NCBI GenBank assembly: GCA_023426125.1
Contig: JAFABI010000053.1
Location: 1-64,000 of the forward strand
Source of the DNA: Bacillota bacterium
Lineage (GTDB): Bacteria; Bacillota; Clostridia; Acetivibrionales; DTU013
Reading direction: 5' to 3'
DNA length: 64,000 nucleotides
Shown: positions 51,703-60,392 of the stretch, in pieces
How the letters are laid out: each line of letters starts with the position of its first letter
How positions within the stretch are numbered: the stretch's first letter is position 1
The notes under the pieces: generated by a model
Told to the model about the DNA's origin: nothing
The model's database searches: none
The model's input: the letters and a program-made list of their open reading frames with translations, nothing else
Position numbers and translations under genes: made by a program

Positions 51703-51942
51703 TCAACTTTTTGGGAGTATAAAACCTGCCTCGTATACCTCCGGAAAACCGTATTCATCCTTAAGTTCAAATTCTTCATTCATTTCCTCTTCATTTTTAT
51801 TCTCATCCCATGTAAACTTCAAATTTTCCTCCCGGTGCCAAGCAAGAAGTATGTAGCCTATATCCGTGCTATGAGCTTTTATACTATTATTATGCAGTAG
51901 GTTCATGTGTGTTAATACATCGTAGATACACACCCCTAGCAC
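51703..51942 (-). CDS. Possible small protein or gene remnant
   Basis: An open frame of 79 codons. The second half is acidic (FTWDENKNEEEMNEEFELKD), and I recognise no family. There is no good ribosome binding site before its first ATG. It ends 240 bases after the YibE/F start region and 16 bases before the WG-repeat gene stop. It may be a decayed fragment. The stretch 51476-51702 contains only a partial repeat (CAACGAGGCTGGTCGCA near 51586). Confidence 0.25.
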   Translation of the reverse strand: MLGVCIYDVLTHMNLLHNNSIKAHSTDIGYILLAWHREENLKFTWDENKNEEEMNEEFELKDEYGFPEVYEAGFILPKS

Positions 51943-51958
51943 AGCAGGAATGCCCGGA

Positions 51959-53806
51959 TTAATTGAACGCCAGCCAGAAGCTTCCGTCGGTCCTGATGAT
52001 GTCCATTATCTCCGTGAAAGGAATCGTAAACGTAGGAAAGCCGACGGCATACGGGGCTATTTCATAAGGCTCGAAATAAAGGTTCAACGCCTTCTCTGTG
52101 ATAAAGAACTGCTGGTCTGCCGCGATCCCTCTGTAGCTGTCGGGCCAGACGCCCATTTCGTCCCCGTGCTCCTTTATTTGCTTCCCTACGATATCGCTCA
52201 GCACCTTTACATAGTCGCTTCCGCTTTTGAACAAATCCTTCAGTTCGTAGAACCTGCCGCTGTCGGTATTGATATGCACATATTTCATAAAGGGCATTCC
52301 GTGTGCGGCTCCAAAAGGATAATTGTATGCCGTAAGCTCCAGAACCAGCAGCTTCTTCCTGTTAAAGCCGATGTCGAAGAACCCGTCATAGGAATAATCC
52401 AGCTCCGTCCCGGGAGTGATTCCGGTTTTCACCGACATCTCTCTGAGTTTCCTATTCACTTCCTTTTGAACCTCCGGGTCCGCTATTCCGCTTAACTCGG
52501 GATAATACACCAGATAATTCCGGTTTGGCCTGTACTTCACCTCACAGACCGTTACACCTATTTTCAGCTTTGTACAGTCGGAGGGCCTATATACGATCTT
52601 ACCCTCCCTGTCGATATAATAAAGCCGTCTATCCACATCTGCTTTCACAATACCATTTAAAAGGGACAGTGTTCCTGAACCGTCGACAGAAGGCATATCT
52701 CCTGCTTTGCTGCCTGTCCTGTCAATGAAAAATGTGCTTCTGTCGTCAAAAGCAGAGGCAATACCTTTCTTGTATTCACTGACGCCATAATATACAAAGT
52801 CCGTCAGAGGTATGCCGTCTGCCCCCGCTACGGCATATCTGGAGCCCATGTAGGAAAACTCCTTATTGACGGGTATTCCCAGAGCAAGCATATCTTCGCC
52901 AAGAACAAGGATGTCATTGTATTGGGGCTGCACGATGAATTTTCCCTTTGTGTCGATAAGGCCGTATTTATTGACGGAAGGATCTTTGGACATGTTCACA
53001 ACGGCGACGCCATCCTTGAAGTCCCTGGCCATCGTAAACTGCGGTTTTATGGCAATTCCCCCGTCTTGGTCTACATAGCCATATTTACCGTCCTGTTTTT
53101 CCTGGTAGGCCATGAGGCCATCGCTGTAAGTTCCGAGATAATTATAGTTAAAGGTGTGCACCTCTCTGCCTGCGACATCAAGCAGCGCGTATCCGCCGCC
53201 GGCAAGCCTTGCAACGGCAAAGCCCCCGTTAAAATCGCCTGCATATTCATATTTCGGCTCTACTACAATGTTTCCCGACGTGTCAATATAACCGTACAGC
53301 AGCTTGCCGTTCCCCGCCTGCCTGTAAAAAACCGCCCTTCCGTCGGAAAAATTGCCGATATAGCCTTCCGGGCCGAAAATTACTGCGCCTTTTTCGTCAA
53401 TAGCCCTGAAGCCGTCCTCTTTCTGGGCTATTGCAAGACCATCACGGTAATTCTCGATATAGGAATATATAGGCTCAACCACAAACCTGCCTCCGGTATT
53501 AATTACCCCCGTCCTGCCTCCGCTGCCGGCAACAGCCAGCCCATTTCCCTGAAAATCGTAAGCTTCGGAATAAACCGGCTTTAATGCAAATTCTCCCCTG
53601 CCGTCAATATAACCCCATTTCGTATCGCCCACATAGCTGACCTGTGCCGGATATAAGCCGATGCTTTCCGGATCTCTTGCGGCATGGCCGTTTTCCCCCG
53701 GGTTATCCGCTCCCCGGTTTTCCATACCTGCATTTCCGCAGGCCGTCACCGATATAAGCAGCGCAACTGTTAAAACTGTTATAAATATGCGGAGATTGCC
53801 TTTCAT
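51959..53806 (-). CDS. WG-repeat lipoprotein with C-terminal DUF3298-like domain
   Basis: A 615-residue lipoprotein with lipobox VTAC (Cys23). Residues 50-350 hold about seven WG-type repeats (KWGYIDGRGEFALKPVY; YGYIDTSGNIVVEPKYEYAG; YGYVDQDGGIAIKPQF; YGLIDTKGKFIVQPQY). The C-terminal 220 residues resemble DUF3298/RsiV-like domains (DGFFDIGFNRKKLLVLELTA; DSGRFYELKDLF; YEIAPYAVGFPTFTIPF), which in RsiV bind lysozyme. It would sit outside, attached to the membrane. AAGGAGC precedes the ATG. It is divergent from the PHP gene. A role in envelope sensing is inference. Confidence 0.85.
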   Translation of the reverse strand: MKGNLRIFITVLTVALLISVTACGNAGMENRGADNPGENGHAARDPESIGLYPAQVSYVGDTKWGYIDGRGEFALKPVYSEAYDFQGNGLAVAGSGGRTGVINTGGRFVVEPIYSYIENYRDGLAIAQKEDGFRAIDEKGAVIFGPEGYIGNFSDGRAVFYRQAGNGKLLYGYIDTSGNIVVEPKYEYAGDFNGGFAVARLAGGGYALLDVAGREVHTFNYNYLGTYSDGLMAYQEKQDGKYGYVDQDGGIAIKPQFTMARDFKDGVAVVNMSKDPSVNKYGLIDTKGKFIVQPQYNDILVLGEDMLALGIPVNKEFSYMGSRYAVAGADGIPLTDFVYYGVSEYKKGIASAFDDRSTFFIDRTGSKAGDMPSVDGSGTLSLLNGIVKADVDRRLYYIDREGKIVYRPSDCTKLKIGVTVCEVKYRPNRNYLVYYPELSGIADPEVQKEVNRKLREMSVKTGITPGTELDYSYDGFFDIGFNRKKLLVLELTAYNYPFGAAHGMPFMKYVHINTDSGRFYELKDLFKSGSDYVKVLSDIVGKQIKEHGDEMGVWPDSYRGIAADQQFFITEKALNLYFEPYEIAPYAVGFPTFTIPFTEIMDIIRTDGSFWLAFN

Positions 53807-53865
53807 GCGATTTGCTCCTTACCAAACAATTTCACTATTATTCTACTTGGCGTGCTTTGTGTATA

Positions 53866-53894
53866 TTACAAAAAGGATCTCCCTATGCTATAAT
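53866..53894 (+). promoter_or_regulatory. Promoter of the PHP-domain gene
   Basis: TTACAA (53866-53871), 17 bases, TATAAT (53889-53894) preceded by TGC (extended -10). GGAGG follows, just before the ATG at 53917. Confidence 0.6.
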
Positions 53895-53916
53895 AAAAAA
53901 CAATATGGAGGTCAAA

Positions 53917-54594
53917 ATGAGACAGTTAAAATACGATATACATATACATACCAGCGAAGTCAGCTGCTGCGGGAAGGTCCCCGCCGGAGAAATGGTCCGT
54001 ATGTACAGTGACGCCGGCTATCACGGCGTTGTTATTACCGACCACTATTGTGCAAATTTTTTCAGGCAATTCGTGTTCAAAAACTGGGCATTTAAGATAG
54101 AGCAATATCTCACCGGCTATTACAATGCTCTGGATGAGGGTATAAAGCTGGGGATCAAGGTTATTCCCGGTATGGAAATCACCTTCCAGGAGAATCCCAA
54201 CGACTATCTGGTCTATGGCTTTGACGAAAATTTTCTGAGAGAGCACAAGGAGCTATACAAATTGGGCTTAAGGGATTTCAGAAAATACGTCGAGGGCAGG
54301 GGATTTATCATCGCTCAGGCGCATCCCTTCAGGCCGTTTATGACACAGGCGCCTCCGGAGCTGCTGGACGGCATTGAGGTGTTCAACGGGAATCCACGGC
54401 ACAATTCCCGCAATGAACTGGCACTTGAATATGCGGAAAAAAACGGCCTGTTAAAGCTGTCCGGCTCCGATTTCCACCAGCGGCAGGATCTGGCCCGGGG
54501 CGGCATCCTTGTACCGGAAGAAATCAGCAATCCTTTGCAGCTTGTGGATAGCATGAAAAACGGAAAAATAACCGGATTGATCCGGAACGATTAG
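53917..54594 (+). CDS. PHP-domain metal-dependent hydrolase
   Basis: A 225-residue protein of the PHP (polymerase and histidinol phosphatase) superfamily. Metal-ligand motifs are DIHIHTSE at the start, VVITDHY (about 40), a GMEITF motif (about 87), AQAHPFRPF (about 133) and GSDFHQ near the end. It is of the short stand-alone type, which includes histidinol phosphatases, phosphoesterases and nucleases, so the exact substrate is open. I chose the ATG at 53917 after GGAGGTC; an open frame further upstream runs through the promoter. The TAG stop lies inside the left end of a MITE-like repeat. Confidence 0.88.
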   Translation: MRQLKYDIHIHTSEVSCCGKVPAGEMVRMYSDAGYHGVVITDHYCANFFRQFVFKNWAFKIEQYLTGYYNALDEGIKLGIKVIPGMEITFQENPNDYLVYGFDENFLREHKELYKLGLRDFRKYVEGRGFIIAQAHPFRPFMTQAPPELLDGIEVFNGNPRHNSRNELALEYAEKNGLLKLSGSDFHQRQDLARGGILVPEEISNPLQLVDSMKNGKITGLIRND

Positions 54595-54710
54595 TATTAC
54601 AGCGCAAACTTCATTTTTAATGAGCATTTATACGCCTTGCAGGAATAATCGCGAATGCCTTAACGCGTTATTTCTGCAAGGATAATTCGGTTGTTTACGC
54701 TGTAGTATTA
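54592..54710 (+). mobile_element. MITE-like element A, copy 1
   Basis: A 119-bp element with terminal inverted repeats TAGTATTACAGCGCAAAC and GTTTACGCTGTAGTATTA and an inner stem around CGCG (TTGCAGGAATAATCGCG and CGCGTTATTTCTGCAA). Other copies are at 56388-56506 (inverse orientation) and 63495-63612. It overlaps the stop codon of the PHP gene and directly abuts a family B palindrome. Confidence 0.75.
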
Positions 54711-54713
54711 GGA

Positions 54714-54797
54714 GTACTGCAAATATTACTTCCCGTTTTTCTGAAAGTGACGGCCGCAATGGACTGCATTTTCAGAAACTTATACGGGAAGTTATAA
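54714..54797 (-). repeat. Palindromic repeat family B, copy 2
   Basis: AATATTACTTCCCG with TTTCTGAAAG and CTTATACGGGAAGTTATA with TTTCAGAAA form a palindrome around GGCCGC. It corresponds in reverse orientation to 50132-50244. It begins within a few bases of MITE-like element A. Confidence 0.65.
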
Positions 54798-54810
54798 CGA
54801 CCTAATTCAA

Positions 54811-55019
54811 AAGGAAATTTTTCGGTTGTAGAAAAATTTCCTTACCGCAGCGGAGTTTCAACGAGACTGGTCGCAAGCTAAAGCTTGCTGCTCGCCTATG
54901 CATCCCAGGCGGGAGACATGCTCACCGCCTGCAAAGTTGTTCTGTCCCCGCCACCTATAGAGGTGGGGGACAGTTTGCCGCCTCGTTATATTTGCACCAG
55001 TACATTATTCACTTTTTTT
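54811..55019. repeat. Hairpins in the PHP-PspC intergenic region
   Basis: AAGGAAATTTTTC (54811-54823) and GAAAAATTTCCTT (54831-54843) form a perfect 13-bp stem with loop GGTTGTA. Further on, CTGTCCCCGCCACC and GGTGGGGGACAG (about 54941-54973) form another. CAACGAGACTGGTCGCA near 54859 repeats a motif of 51586 and 50181. No gene is visible. These look like REP-type extragenic palindromes. Confidence 0.5.
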
Positions 55020-55048
55020 CAGACATGAAAACACGTACTCCGTATTAT
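55020..55048 (+). promoter_or_regulatory. Possible promoter of the PspC-domain gene
   Basis: CAGACA (55020-55025), 17 bases, TATTAT (55043-55048), about 38 bases before the start codon. Confidence 0.4.
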
Positions 55049-55085
55049 TGAGTGTAAATCAAAAAAATAATAAGGAGTGACTTCA

Positions 55086-55289
55086 ATGGATAGAAAAATA
55101 TATTTGTCCGATACAAACAAGAAAATAGGCGGCGTCTGCGGAGGTGTGGGAGAATACTTCAATATCGACCCGACAATCGTAAGGCTTCTCTGGTTCCTGG
55201 CCATCTTCCTGCACGGTTTCGGGCTGCTGGCATACATCATTGCCTGGATCATCATGCCCAGGTACGGCCATTCGAGAAACAACTGGTAA
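55086..55289 (+). CDS. PspC-domain small membrane protein
   Basis: A 67-residue protein consisting of one PspC domain: KKIGGVCGGVGEYFNIDPTI followed by a single hydrophobic stretch (WFLAIFLHGFGLLAYIIAWI) and a short basic tail. PspC proteins respond to or buffer envelope stress. Small single-domain forms in Gram-positives are often stand-alone. The ATG at 55086 has AAGGAGTG at good distance; a GTG three codons earlier would overlap that site. It is flanked by repeat-rich DNA on both sides and appears monocistronic. Confidence 0.88.
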   Translation: MDRKIYLSDTNKKIGGVCGGVGEYFNIDPTIVRLLWFLAIFLHGFGLLAYIIAWIIMPRYGHSRNNW

Positions 55290-55320
55290 GCATCGCTGCT
55301 CCTCAATAGCCTGAAAGGGT

Positions 55321-55710
55321 CTAGGGGCGCAAATTCGCCGGTATCCTCAATTGTAGGGGCGCGCAATGCGCGCCCGTATATTTTTAGACAGACCCTGTTC
55401 ACTTAATACAGCTCTACGTGTATTCGTTACCAGATAATTTTGGCTTCAACCCATCTGTCATTGCGGGCAGAACGGCAGTGGGAGTATGGCATCCTTACTG
55501 GCATAATTCCGGTTAAGAGCTGAGGTTGCTTCGTCGCAAGCTCCTCGCAATGACACATGTGGGTAAACACCACCAAGTGGGTGTCAATGTACCTGTCCCC
55601 TTGACATGGTTACACATCACCAAGTGTGTGTCAGTGTACCTGTCCCCTTGACATAAGGATCACACATTGCGCCGTATCCGTACTTGTAGGGGCGCGCATT
55701 GCGCGTCCGC
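55321..55710. repeat. Mixed REP-like repeats between the PspC and L25 genes
   Basis: The region has no gene. It holds the palindrome GGGGCGCGCAATGCGCGCCC (55356), a longer unit with CTGTCATTGCGGGCAGAAC and TTGCTTCGTCGCAAGCTCC (about 55443-55555) that recurs at 56122-56243, two copies of TGTCAATGTACCTGTCCCC (55582 and, with one change, 55629), and GGGGCGCGCATTGCGCG (55689). The same units occur at 12771, 16613-17127 and 56283. Confidence 0.7.
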
Positions 55711-55721
55711 TCTTTTCTTTT

Positions 55722-55762
55722 TATTTAAGAAAAGAGCACCAGTGACTGGCACTGGTACTCTT
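55722..55762 (-). terminator. Intrinsic terminator abutting the L25-like stop codon
   Basis: On the minus strand AAGAGTACCAGTG (55762-55750), CCAGT, CACTGGTGCTCTT (55744-55732) pair with one wobble, followed by TTCTTAAATAAAAAG. The stem begins at the base after the TAA stop codon, so termination is tightly coupled to the gene end. Confidence 0.7.
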
Positions 55763-56065
55763 TTAATGCAGCACGCCGGTATCCGCCGGCATCAGGTCAA
55801 TATGCTTGATCTCCTGTGTCACGGGATCTCTTTGTACTTCCTTTATCATGGCTTTCAAAGGTACCCCGTTGAAATATGTATCAAGCACAAGGCCCGCATC
55901 ATGCTTCCGGTCAAGAAGCCTTCTCAGGGGATCCAGCTCCAATGCAATGGACGTACTGCCTCCATGACTGTAAAGTACACCCGGGATAAAGCCCTCTCTG
56001 GCCAATCGCCTTATTTCTCCCCTGCCTGCTGCCCTTTCATGGACATTTACATTTACAGAATCCAT
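55763..56065 (-). CDS. rplY: Ribosomal protein L25-like protein (single-domain, Ctc/RplY type)
   Basis: A 100-residue protein matching the N-terminal 5S-rRNA-binding domain of bL25/Ctc: RGEIRRLAREGFIPGVLYSH near the start and the conserved IKEVQRDPVTQEIKHIDLM at the end. It lacks the C-terminal domain of the longer Ctc form, so it resembles the short E. coli type. L25 binds 5S rRNA in the large subunit, and Ctc is a stress protein in Bacillus. GGAGAGG precedes the ATG. It is transcribed alone, ends in a tight terminator and lies among repeats. Confidence 0.85.
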   Translation of the reverse strand: MDSVNVNVHERAAGRGEIRRLAREGFIPGVLYSHGGSTSIALELDPLRRLLDRKHDAGLVLDTYFNGVPLKAMIKEVQRDPVTQEIKHIDLMPADTGVLH

Positions 56066-56121
56066 ACTATCCTCTCCTGCTCCTGCGTTTCACGCTAAGT
56101 GCAGATCCACATATATTTGTT

Positions 56122-56376
56122 ACCGGATAAGTACGGCATCAACTCACCTGTCATTGCGAACGCAACGCAAGTGGAGCGAGGCAAACTCAACGATAATTCC
56201 GGCTAAAAGCTGAGATTGCTTCGTCACAGGCTCCTCGCAATAACCATGCCATCAAATGGCACACCTAATTATGAAAAGTGTAGGGGCGCGCATTGCGCGT
56301 CCGCAAATGCAATCTGTGATAAACAGCTACCTTGACGACCAATGGCCGCCCCTGCATCAAGCTTTTCATACCAATG
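56122..56376. repeat. REP-like repeats between the L25 and ABC exporter genes
   Basis: There is no gene in 56066-56556. The unit at 56122-56243 (CTGTCATTGCGAACGCAAC ... TTGCTTCGTCACAGGCTCC) repeats 55443-55555. TATGAAAAGTGTAGGGGCGC with the GC palindrome at 56283-56304 repeats 12760-12792. AAGCTTTTCATACCAATG at 56359 repeats 12714. A MITE-like element follows at 56388. Confidence 0.65.
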
Positions 56377-56387
56377 ACAGCGTGTTC

Positions 56388-56506
56388 TAATACTACAGCG
56401 TAAACAACCGATTCATCCTCACAGAAATAGTGCGTTGAAGCGTTCGCAATATTTCTGTGAGGCGCATAAATGCCGATAAATTAATGAAGTTTACGCTGTA
56501 GTACTA
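56388..56506 (-). mobile_element. MITE-like element A, copy 2
   Basis: 119 bp with ends TAATACTACAGCGTAAAC and GTTTACGCTGTAGTACTA, the most symmetric pair of the three copies, and the inner stem CACAGAAATA and TATTTCTGTG. It is inverted relative to copies 1 and 3. It ends 50 bases from the stop codon of the downstream exporter subunit gene. Confidence 0.75.
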
Positions 56507-56556
56507 AGAGCCGTACAAAGATAGTATGTCCTTCCATGCCCTGTCTCATACCTGAA

Positions 56557-58383
56557 TTATGTCTGGAACAGCAATTCTTCCTTTTCTGCCATGAACTGGT
56601 TCGTATACAGCCTGTAGTAGTAACCTTTCTGCTTTAACAGCCGGTTATGGTCTCCTTCCTCAATCAGCTTGCCTTTATGAATCACAAGGATCCTGTCGGC
56701 AGAGCGGATGGTGGACAGTCTGTGGGCGATGATAAAGCTGGTTCTCCCTTTGAGAAGCTTTTGTATCGCCTGCTGTATGATATGCTCGGTTTCGGTGTCA
56801 ACCGACGACGTTGCTTCATCAAGCACAAAGATCCTGGGATCCGCCAGTATCGCCCGGGCCAGCGAAATAAGCTGCTTTTGCCCGGTGGACAGCCTGCCGC
56901 CGCCTTCGCCCGCTTCCGTGTCATAGCCCTTTTCCAGCCCCATAATGAAATCATGGGCATTTACCAGCTTTGCGGCTTCAATTACCTGTTCCTCGCTTGC
57001 ATCCAGTCTTCCGTATTTGATATTGTCCCTTATGGTGCCGCTGAAAAGATGGGGTGTCTGCAGGACATACCCCAGGTTTGACTGCAGCCACAGCTGCGAC
57101 CTTTCCCTGTAATCCGTCCCGTCGATGAGTATTTCTCCTCCGGTCGGCTCATAAAAGCGGCATGCCAGGTTTACAATGGTGCTTTTTCCCGAGCCGGTCT
57201 CACCCACAAGGGCAATGGTCTCCCCTGCCCGAATGTCAATGCTGAAGTCCGACAAAACCTCCTGCCCGTCCCCGTAAGCGAAGGAAACGTTCCTGAAGCT
57301 TATGTTTCCGGTAATGGGCGGCCAGTTTTCCCTGCGGGTATGAAACAAATCGCCGAATTTTTCTTCGATATCGCTGCCGTCCTTTATTTCAGGCTCAGCC
57401 TCCAGCAGGGAGACAACCCTTTCAATGGAAGCCTGCGCCGCGATCAGTTCCGACAGCACCCTGGCAAACTCCCTCACCGGCTCAAAGAACTGCACGGTAT
57501 AAGAGATAAAAGCAACCAGCGTACCGTAGCTGATGACCTCCAGAGCAACATTCCTCCCGCCTGCCCAGATTGCAAGGGCTGTACCGACGCTCCCCAGCGA
57601 AATAACGATGGGCATGTAGACGGAAGAGAAAATTGCAGCCGATACTGACGATTTATACATGCTGTGTGTCAGTTCCTTGAATTCACCAAGATTTTTTCCG
57701 CCGGTATTCAGTATCTTTGTTGTTTTTGCGCCGGTAATGCCTTCATTGAAGGCGCCGGTAATTTGTGAATTGATCTTTCTGACCTTCCGGTAGGCTTCCA
57801 GTATTTTTTGCTGAAATTTAACGCTCAGCAGTGCCAGAACCGGTATCACCGTCATCACCAGCAAGGCAAGCTTCCAATTGAGGATCAGCATATACGCCAG
57901 AACTGCCATCATCATTGCAAGCCCCCACACAAAGTCGACGATCCCCCATGCCAGCGTATCGCCAAGCCTTTGAACGTCGGACATAAGCCTGGCCATGATC
58001 CAGCCTGCGGGCGTCCTGTCGAAATAGGAAAGCGTAAGCTCCTGAAGCCGCTTAAACCCCCGTTTCCTTATGTCGTAGCAGAGTCCGATATCAATTTTGC
58101 CCGCCAGGTTGATCATCGACCAGACATTGAACACTTGAAACACCACCAGCAGCAAATATACCAGGCCGAACCTCTCCAGACCGTCTACGGTATTCCTCCC
58201 GATGAAATTGTCAATGGCATACCGGGTCATCATCGGGAAAGTGGCTTCCACAATGCCGATAAGGACCATGAAGGTACCAAGCAGGATGAACTGCTTTTTA
58301 AACGGCCTGAAATATTTTAAAAGCTTCTTCCATAATTGGACGTCAAATTTCTTTTTATATTCCTGTTCCATAAATACATTCAA
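56557..58383 (-). CDS. ABC exporter half-transporter, second subunit (YheH/BmrD-like)
   Basis: A 608-residue half-transporter with a six-helix membrane domain (about 25-320) and an ATPase domain. Walker A is GETGSGKST (about 395), Walker B VLDEATSS with the catalytic Glu present (about 519), but the signature is STGQK instead of SGGQ. It forms a heterodimer with the product of the upstream gene. Together they have one normal and one degenerate ATP site, the pattern of BmrCD-type multidrug exporters. The likely start is TTG at 58383, six bases after GAGGTG. A GTG overlapping that site and an ATG 12 bases further in are alternatives. Confidence 0.9.
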   Translation of the reverse strand: MNVFMEQEYKKKFDVQLWKKLLKYFRPFKKQFILLGTFMVLIGIVEATFPMMTRYAIDNFIGRNTVDGLERFGLVYLLLVVFQVFNVWSMINLAGKIDIGLCYDIRKRGFKRLQELTLSYFDRTPAGWIMARLMSDVQRLGDTLAWGIVDFVWGLAMMMAVLAYMLILNWKLALLVMTVIPVLALLSVKFQQKILEAYRKVRKINSQITGAFNEGITGAKTTKILNTGGKNLGEFKELTHSMYKSSVSAAIFSSVYMPIVISLGSVGTALAIWAGGRNVALEVISYGTLVAFISYTVQFFEPVREFARVLSELIAAQASIERVVSLLEAEPEIKDGSDIEEKFGDLFHTRRENWPPITGNISFRNVSFAYGDGQEVLSDFSIDIRAGETIALVGETGSGKSTIVNLACRFYEPTGGEILIDGTDYRERSQLWLQSNLGYVLQTPHLFSGTIRDNIKYGRLDASEEQVIEAAKLVNAHDFIMGLEKGYDTEAGEGGGRLSTGQKQLISLARAILADPRIFVLDEATSSVDTETEHIIQQAIQKLLKGRTSFIIAHRLSTIRSADRILVIHKGKLIEEGDHNRLLKQKGYYYRLYTNQFMAEKEELLFQT

Positions 58384-58429
58384 ATAGATCACCTCTTGTA
58401 ATAATGATTATGCAAAGCCTTCTGCCGTA

Positions 58430-60247
58430 TTATCCGGCATTGCCATACCCCAGCTCGCTCTCCAGGTCGTTTTCCAGCGCATTCTGGATATCCCAGATCC
58501 TCCTGTACAAGCCGGGCTGTACGATCAGCTCTTCATGGGTGCCGGATTGCACCAGTTCACCCCTGTCCAGAACCAGGATAAGGTCGGATTCCGACACGGT
58601 GGCTATCCTGTGGGAAATGATAAAGGTGGTGACATCCCGGCTCCTTTCCTTTAAAGCCTTTCGGATCTGGGCATCCGTTTCGGTGTCAACGGCACTCAGG
58701 GAGTCGTCAAAAATCAATATGGAATAATCGTTGATCAGCGTTCTGGCGATGGTGACCCTTTGCTTCTGTCCGCCCGAAAGAGTAACTCCCCTTTCGCCGA
58801 CAAGGGTATCGTAGCCTTTGTCAAACCCCTGTATAACATCATGCACGGCGGCAATGCCCGCTGCTTCAAATACTTCGGTCGCCTGTGCGTCGTCTCTTGC
58901 CAGGCTTATATTCTCCATAATGGTCCTGGAATAAAGGAAGGGTTCCTGCGCCACCATCCCTACATTTTTACGCAGCCAATCCTTGTTGATCCTGTTCAGT
59001 TCAATCCCGTCCACCTTTATGGAGCCTCCGTTATATTCGTAAAGCCGCAGCAGCAGGTTGACAAGGCTTGTTTTCCCTGATCCCGTAGGACCCATGACGG
59101 AAACCGTTTGCCCCCTATTCACATGGAAGGATATATTTTTTAAAAGCTCTCCTTCTCCCCCATAGCTGAAGGATACATTCCGGAACTCAACCTCTCCCTT
59201 GATGTGGGGTTTCAATCCCTCCTCATCCATATCCTCTTTTGGTATATCGAGGATTTCCTGAATACGTCCTGCGGAAACGAAGGACTTGCCCATATCGGTA
59301 AGAATCTGTCCCATCTGTCTCACCGGCCACAGAAGCATTCCTTCGTAGGTGGTAAAAACCATCAGGGTGCCGATGGAAATTTTCCCAAGTACGGCCCAAT
59401 AGGAACCCAGCACCAGGATTGCGCCGATTTGCAGAAGACATAGCAGGTCGGAGGAAGACCAGTAAAAGGCAAAAAGCCTCATCATCTTCAAGCCGAGGTC
59501 CCGGAATTCAAAATTTTTTTCTTCAAACTTATCCACCTCGTAGGACTGCCGGGCAAAAGCCCTCACCACCCGGGCGCCGGTAAGGTTTTCCTGGAGTACG
59601 GTAGTTACCCTGCCTTCCGCTTCGTCAAACTTCTGAAATATATTTTTCATCTTGATGAAGAAAACCACCGCGAAGGTAAAGATGACGGGAATGATCGCCA
59701 TTGATACCAGCGCCAGCCCGACATCCAGTGAAAACATGATCCAGCTTACCATGGATACCATGAACAGGGCTCTCCCGATTTCCACAAACTGAACGGCGAG
59801 AAATCTCCGAACGGTTTCCACATCCGAGGTGCATCTTTGTACCAGATCTCCGGTTTTTGCCTTCACATGCTCATTATAGCTCAACTCCTGAAGGTGCCCG
59901 AACAAATTGTTCCTGATATTTTTCGCGATGGACTCGGAAGCAACCGCCGACCATCTTCCCTTAAGATAAAGGAACAGCCCGTTTAAAACCGTCAGGACCA
60001 CGATGGCAAGCCCGCATATCCACAGGTTCCTCACCAGCGTTTCCCTGCCCCCGATTTTTTCTATGTAGCCGATTGCCCATCCGGGGATCTCCATCGCCTT
60101 ATCGCCGATAATCGAATCGATTACTGTACGTATAACAAGCGGAACTATGGTGGAAAACAGGGTTGCCAGTCCAATAGACGCCACAGCTCCAATGTAAAGC
60201 AGCCTGTAACCCTTCATAAATTTCCACAGTAATTTTAATTTACTCAT
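58430..60247 (-). CDS. ABC exporter half-transporter, first subunit (YheI/BmrC-like)
   Basis: A 605-residue half-transporter. The membrane domain (about 15-310) is followed by an ATPase domain with Walker A GPTGSGKTS (about 388), a normal signature LSGGQKQR (about 489) and Walker B IFDDSLSA (about 513), in which Asp replaces the catalytic Glu. This is the degenerate subunit of a heterodimeric exporter, as in BmrC. The start at 60247 is fixed by GGGAGGATG. The leader carries a small peptide gene and two terminators, the layout seen where ribosome-targeting antibiotics induce BmrCD by attenuation. Substrates are unknown. Confidence 0.9.
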   Translation of the reverse strand: MSKLKLLWKFMKGYRLLYIGAVASIGLATLFSTIVPLVIRTVIDSIIGDKAMEIPGWAIGYIEKIGGRETLVRNLWICGLAIVVLTVLNGLFLYLKGRWSAVASESIAKNIRNNLFGHLQELSYNEHVKAKTGDLVQRCTSDVETVRRFLAVQFVEIGRALFMVSMVSWIMFSLDVGLALVSMAIIPVIFTFAVVFFIKMKNIFQKFDEAEGRVTTVLQENLTGARVVRAFARQSYEVDKFEEKNFEFRDLGLKMMRLFAFYWSSSDLLCLLQIGAILVLGSYWAVLGKISIGTLMVFTTYEGMLLWPVRQMGQILTDMGKSFVSAGRIQEILDIPKEDMDEEGLKPHIKGEVEFRNVSFSYGGEGELLKNISFHVNRGQTVSVMGPTGSGKTSLVNLLLRLYEYNGGSIKVDGIELNRINKDWLRKNVGMVAQEPFLYSRTIMENISLARDDAQATEVFEAAGIAAVHDVIQGFDKGYDTLVGERGVTLSGGQKQRVTIARTLINDYSILIFDDSLSAVDTETDAQIRKALKERSRDVTTFIISHRIATVSESDLILVLDRGELVQSGTHEELIVQPGLYRRIWDIQNALENDLESELGYGNAG

Positions 60248-60290
60248 TTTTGCATCCTCCCTGACATCGTTGTCGGTTTGCAAAACAATG

Positions 60291-60328
60291 CCAAAACAAA
60301 AAAGCCAAAGACCCTGGTCCATGGCTTT
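60291..60328 (-). terminator. Leader terminator 2 of the exporter operon
   Basis: On the minus strand AAAGCCATGGACC, AG, GGTCTTTGGCTTT form a stem (60328-60301) followed by TTTTGTTTTGG. It lies about 55 bases before the first exporter gene, inside its leader. It is related in sequence to the preceding hairpin (both begin GCCATGG and end TGGCTTTT). Confidence 0.7.
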
Positions 60329-60392
60329 CACTTCGATTCGGCTATATCCGGATACACACTCTGCCGGCCGGCAAACGGGATTCCTTCCGTAT

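Noticed and set aside
54941..54973. GC-rich hairpin CTGTCCCC...GGGGACAG considered as terminator
   Set aside because: No T-run on either side and more than 340 bases from the nearest upstream stop codon. Treated as an extragenic palindrome.
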